This document shows, piece after piece, positions 4,582-6,480 of a stretch of DNA of 6,480 bases. The stretch is from Paracoccaceae bacterium (GTDB lineage Bacteria; Pseudomonadota; Alphaproteobacteria; Rhodobacterales; Rhodobacteraceae), in the NCBI GenBank assembly GCA_007131945.1, contig SLPP01000405.1:1-6480 (forward strand), in the 5' to 3' direction. The notes beneath the pieces were generated by a model that worked only from the letters and a program-made list of their open reading frames with translations, did no database searches and was not told where the DNA came from. The position numbers were made by a program, and so were the translations under genes. Numbering within the stretch: the first letter of the stretch is position 1; each line of letters opens with the position of its first letter.

Positions 4582-5739
4582 ATGCGCATTCTTTCCGGTC
4601 TGGCCGTCGGCGCCCTCGCGCTAGGACTTGCAGATCCGGCCAAGGCGGACAGTCCCTATTCGGTCGAGATCCTCGCCGAGGGGCTGGAGCGCCCCTGGGC
4701 CATGGCCTTCCTGCCGGGGAGTTCCGACCTGATCCTCACCAGCCGTCTCGGCCGGGTGATGATCTACGAGGCCGAAAGCGGCGAGATCCTGGAGATCACC
4801 GGCGCGCCCGAGGTCGATGCCCGCCGCCAGGGCGGGCTTCTGGACATCGCGCCGGCGCCCGATTTCGCGCAGTCGAGCCACGTCTACATGACCTGGAGCG
4901 GGCGCATCGAGGGCAGCGACACCACGACACATCTGGGCCGCGCCCGGCTCGACCGCGCGGCCGGCGCGCTCGCCGATCTGGAGGTGCTGCACGTGGTCGG
5001 CCCGGCGATGGACAGCCAGGCGCATTACGGCTCGCGCATCGTCTTTGCCGACGGGCATGTCTTCGTCGGGCTCGGCGACCGCAACCGCAAGGATTTCGGC
5101 CCCGACCACATCTCGCAGGATCTTTCCAGCGAGAACGGCTCGGTCATCCGCCTGACGCCGGACGGCGCGATCCCCGAGGACAATCCCTTCGTCGGCGAGG
5201 AAGGCGCGGCCGGCGCGATCTGGTCCTATGGGCACCGCAACATCCAGGCCATGGCCGTCCATCCCGGCACCGGCGAGATCTGGCTCGCCGAGCACGGCGA
5301 GGCCGGCGGCGACGAGATCAACGTCGTCGCGCGTGGCGGGAACTACGGCTGGCCGCTCGCCGCCTTCGGGGTCGATTACCGCACCGGCGAGCGGTTCGCC
5401 GAGCCGCACCGGCCCGGCGACGGCTTCGTCGCGCCCGTCTTCCACTGGCCGCCGGGACGCGAGGATCATTTCCCACCCTCGGGCATGACCTGGTATACCG
5501 GCGAGGCCTTCCCCGACTGGCAGGGGCATCTGCTGGTGGGCAACCTCTTCCACCGCTATCTCGGCCTCTTCGCCGTCGACGGTCACGAGGTCAGCGCACC
5601 CATCCGTCTGCTCGAGGGCGAGGGCTGGCGCATCCGCGATGTCGCCGTCGGACCCGAGGACGGGTTCATCTACGTGATCGCCGACGATGACGCCGCGCCG
5701 CTGGTGCGGCTGGTGCCGGCGAACGGGGCGGACGGCTGA
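4582..5739 (+). CDS. Secreted PQQ-dependent sugar dehydrogenase (GSDH / YliI-Asd type)
   Basis: A 385-aa protein of the glucose/sorbosone dehydrogenase family, a six-bladed beta-propeller that oxidises aldoses in the periplasm with PQQ and calcium. A signal peptide (residues 1-22) has a short basic start, a hydrophobic core and a likely cut after Ala22 (AKA|DS). The mature start, VEILAEGLERPWAMAFLPG, is the usual first blade. Family motifs follow in order: HYGSR with His148 as the likely catalytic base, SYGHRNIQ (215-222) with the conserved His-Arg-Asn, LAEHGEAGGDEIN (235-247), and GGNYGWP (252-258). The length fits soluble aldose sugar dehydrogenases such as E. coli YliI. Start: ATG 4582 has GGGGAG 4 nt upstream and opens a proper signal peptide; ATG 4501 would place 27 residues before it and lies upstream of the promoter. 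The substrate, and the cell's ability to make PQQ, cannot be read here. Its TGA overlaps the next ATG. Confidence 0.9.
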   Translation: MRILSGLAVGALALGLADPAKADSPYSVEILAEGLERPWAMAFLPGSSDLILTSRLGRVMIYEAESGEILEITGAPEVDARRQGGLLDIAPAPDFAQSSHVYMTWSGRIEGSDTTTHLGRARLDRAAGALADLEVLHVVGPAMDSQAHYGSRIVFADGHVFVGLGDRNRKDFGPDHISQDLSSENGSVIRLTPDGAIPEDNPFVGEEGAAGAIWSYGHRNIQAMAVHPGTGEIWLAEHGEAGGDEINVVARGGNYGWPLAAFGVDYRTGERFAEPHRPGDGFVAPVFHWPPGREDHFPPSGMTWYTGEAFPDWQGHLLVGNLFHRYLGLFAVDGHEVSAPIRLLEGEGWRIRDVAVGPEDGFIYVIADDDAAPLVRLVPANGADG

Positions 5740-6464
5740 TGCGCGACATCGACGGCGCCCGCATGCGCGCGATCCTCGTGCTCGCCGCGTCGGTGGCGTT
5801 CATCCTCTTTTCCTATCTCGCCCCGGATTTCACCGGCTACCGGGCCGACCAGATGCCGCATGCCGAGGCGCGGCCGCCGATCCAGCCCGCCGGCTTCGCC
5901 TTCGCCATCTGGGGCGTGATCTATCTCTGGCTCCTGCTCGGCGCCGGTTTCGGCCTTCTGCAGCGGGCCGAGGCGGCCGACTGGGACGCCCATCGCTGGC
6001 CGCTGATCGGCGCGATGGTGCTGGGGGCGGGCTGGCTCTGGGTCGCGGTGCAGAGCCCGCTCATGGCGACGGTGATCATCTGGGCGATGCTGGTGCTGGC
6101 GCTCTTCGCGCTGGCGCGGGCGCCCGAGCGGGACTTCTGGTGGGCGCGCGTGCCGATCGGTCTCTTCGCCGGCTGGCTGACCGCAGCGAGTTTCGTCTCG
6201 CTCGGGCTGGTACTGGCGGGATACGGTGTCCTCGGCTCGGGCCGGATCGCGGCGCTCCTGCTCTTGCCGCTGGCCGCGGCCTTCGCCGTCGTGGTGTATC
6301 TGCGGCTCGCGCCCGGCGGGGCCTATCCGCTGGCCGCCGGCTGGGGTCTCCTCGGCATTGCCGCGGCGAATGTCGGGATCCATGTCGATGTCGCGGTGCT
6401 GGCGGTCGTCGGGCTCTCGGTCCTGGCCGGGATCTGGTGGCGGCGGACCTTTCGCGCGGCCTGA
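5739..6464 (+). CDS. Multi-pass membrane protein, tryptophan-rich sensory (TspO/MBR-related) type
   Basis: A 241-aa inner-membrane protein with about eight hydrophobic segments (roughly 10-28, 51-74, 88-105, 108-126, 138-160, 170-190, 197-214, 217-234) and 13 tryptophans. PAGFAFAIWGVIYLW (50-64) resembles the P..F..IW..IY motif of proteins labelled tryptophan-rich sensory protein, which are related to TspO/MBR but longer than the five-helix TspO core. TspO proteins bind porphyrins or other hydrophobic ligands, and in Rhodobacter TspO modulates photosynthesis gene expression. For this longer subfamily no function is established, so a transport or sensing role is only inferred. Its ATG overlaps the TGA of the sugar dehydrogenase (TGATG at 5737-5741), with a GGGGCGGA ribosome binding site inside that gene's end, so translation is probably coupled. 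An in-frame ATG at 5763 is an alternative start. The 16 bases after its stop show nothing. Confidence 0.75.
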   Translation: MRDIDGARMRAILVLAASVAFILFSYLAPDFTGYRADQMPHAEARPPIQPAGFAFAIWGVIYLWLLLGAGFGLLQRAEAADWDAHRWPLIGAMVLGAGWLWVAVQSPLMATVIIWAMLVLALFALARAPERDFWWARVPIGLFAGWLTAASFVSLGLVLAGYGVLGSGRIAALLLLPLAAAFAVVVYLRLAPGGAYPLAAGWGLLGIAAANVGIHVDVAVLAVVGLSVLAGIWWRRTFRAA

Positions 6465-6480
6465 ACCTGGCGTCAGGGCA

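Noticed and set aside
4621..5586. A 321-codon minus-strand frame opposite the sugar dehydrogenase
   Set aside because: It is antisense to a gene with a signal peptide and conserved family motifs. Its composition is that of a shadow frame.
5670..6383. A 237-codon minus-strand frame opposite the tryptophan-rich membrane protein
   Set aside because: It is highly charged Arg/Glu/His-rich text, as expected antisense to a hydrophobic membrane protein.

Overview
The window looks like a chromosomal stretch of a GC-rich alphaproteobacterium, most likely Rhodobacteraceae (Rhodobacter/Roseobacter relatives). This is inferred from the strong G/C preference at third codon positions, the style of the promoters (TTG-type -35 with TAGATT/CAGATT-like -10), and the protein families present. 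No mobile element, CRISPR array, rRNA or tRNA was seen.

Layout: positions 1-199 hold the N-terminal piece of an M17 (leucyl aminopeptidase) family protein on the minus strand, running off the left edge. Positions 290-670 (minus) encode a small protein resembling an Hpt domain without its phospho-accepting histidine. A 307-bp, comparatively AT-rich intergenic region follows. On the plus strand come a SnoaL-like/CaMKII-association-domain protein (978-1373), a membrane-anchored PglF/WbpM-type nucleotide-sugar 4,6-dehydratase (1593-3497), a LuxR-type quorum-sensing regulator (3627-4364), a secreted PQQ-dependent sugar dehydrogenase (4582-5739) and a multi-pass tryptophan-rich membrane protein (5739-6464). 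The last two overlap by one base and are probably cotranscribed.

The most interesting part is the 217-bp gap after luxR. A 20-bp imperfect palindrome very close to the classical Vibrio fischeri lux box starts 15 bp after the luxR stop. It overlaps the -35 element of a sigma70-like promoter, which is the class II (about -42) geometry of LuxR-activated luxI promoters. No luxI follows. The predicted transcript is only about 70 nt and ends in a strong intrinsic terminator. The simplest readings are a LuxR-activated small RNA, or the remains of a luxR-luxI locus that lost its synthase. The LuxR protein keeps most AHL-pocket residues but has no tryptophan at the position of TraR Trp85.

Functionally, the window mixes cell-surface polysaccharide precursor synthesis, quorum sensing and periplasmic sugar oxidation. 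Control of the dehydratase by the LuxR protein is possible (a 20-bp dyad lies just upstream of its candidate promoter), but the half-sites differ from the lux box, so this is speculation.
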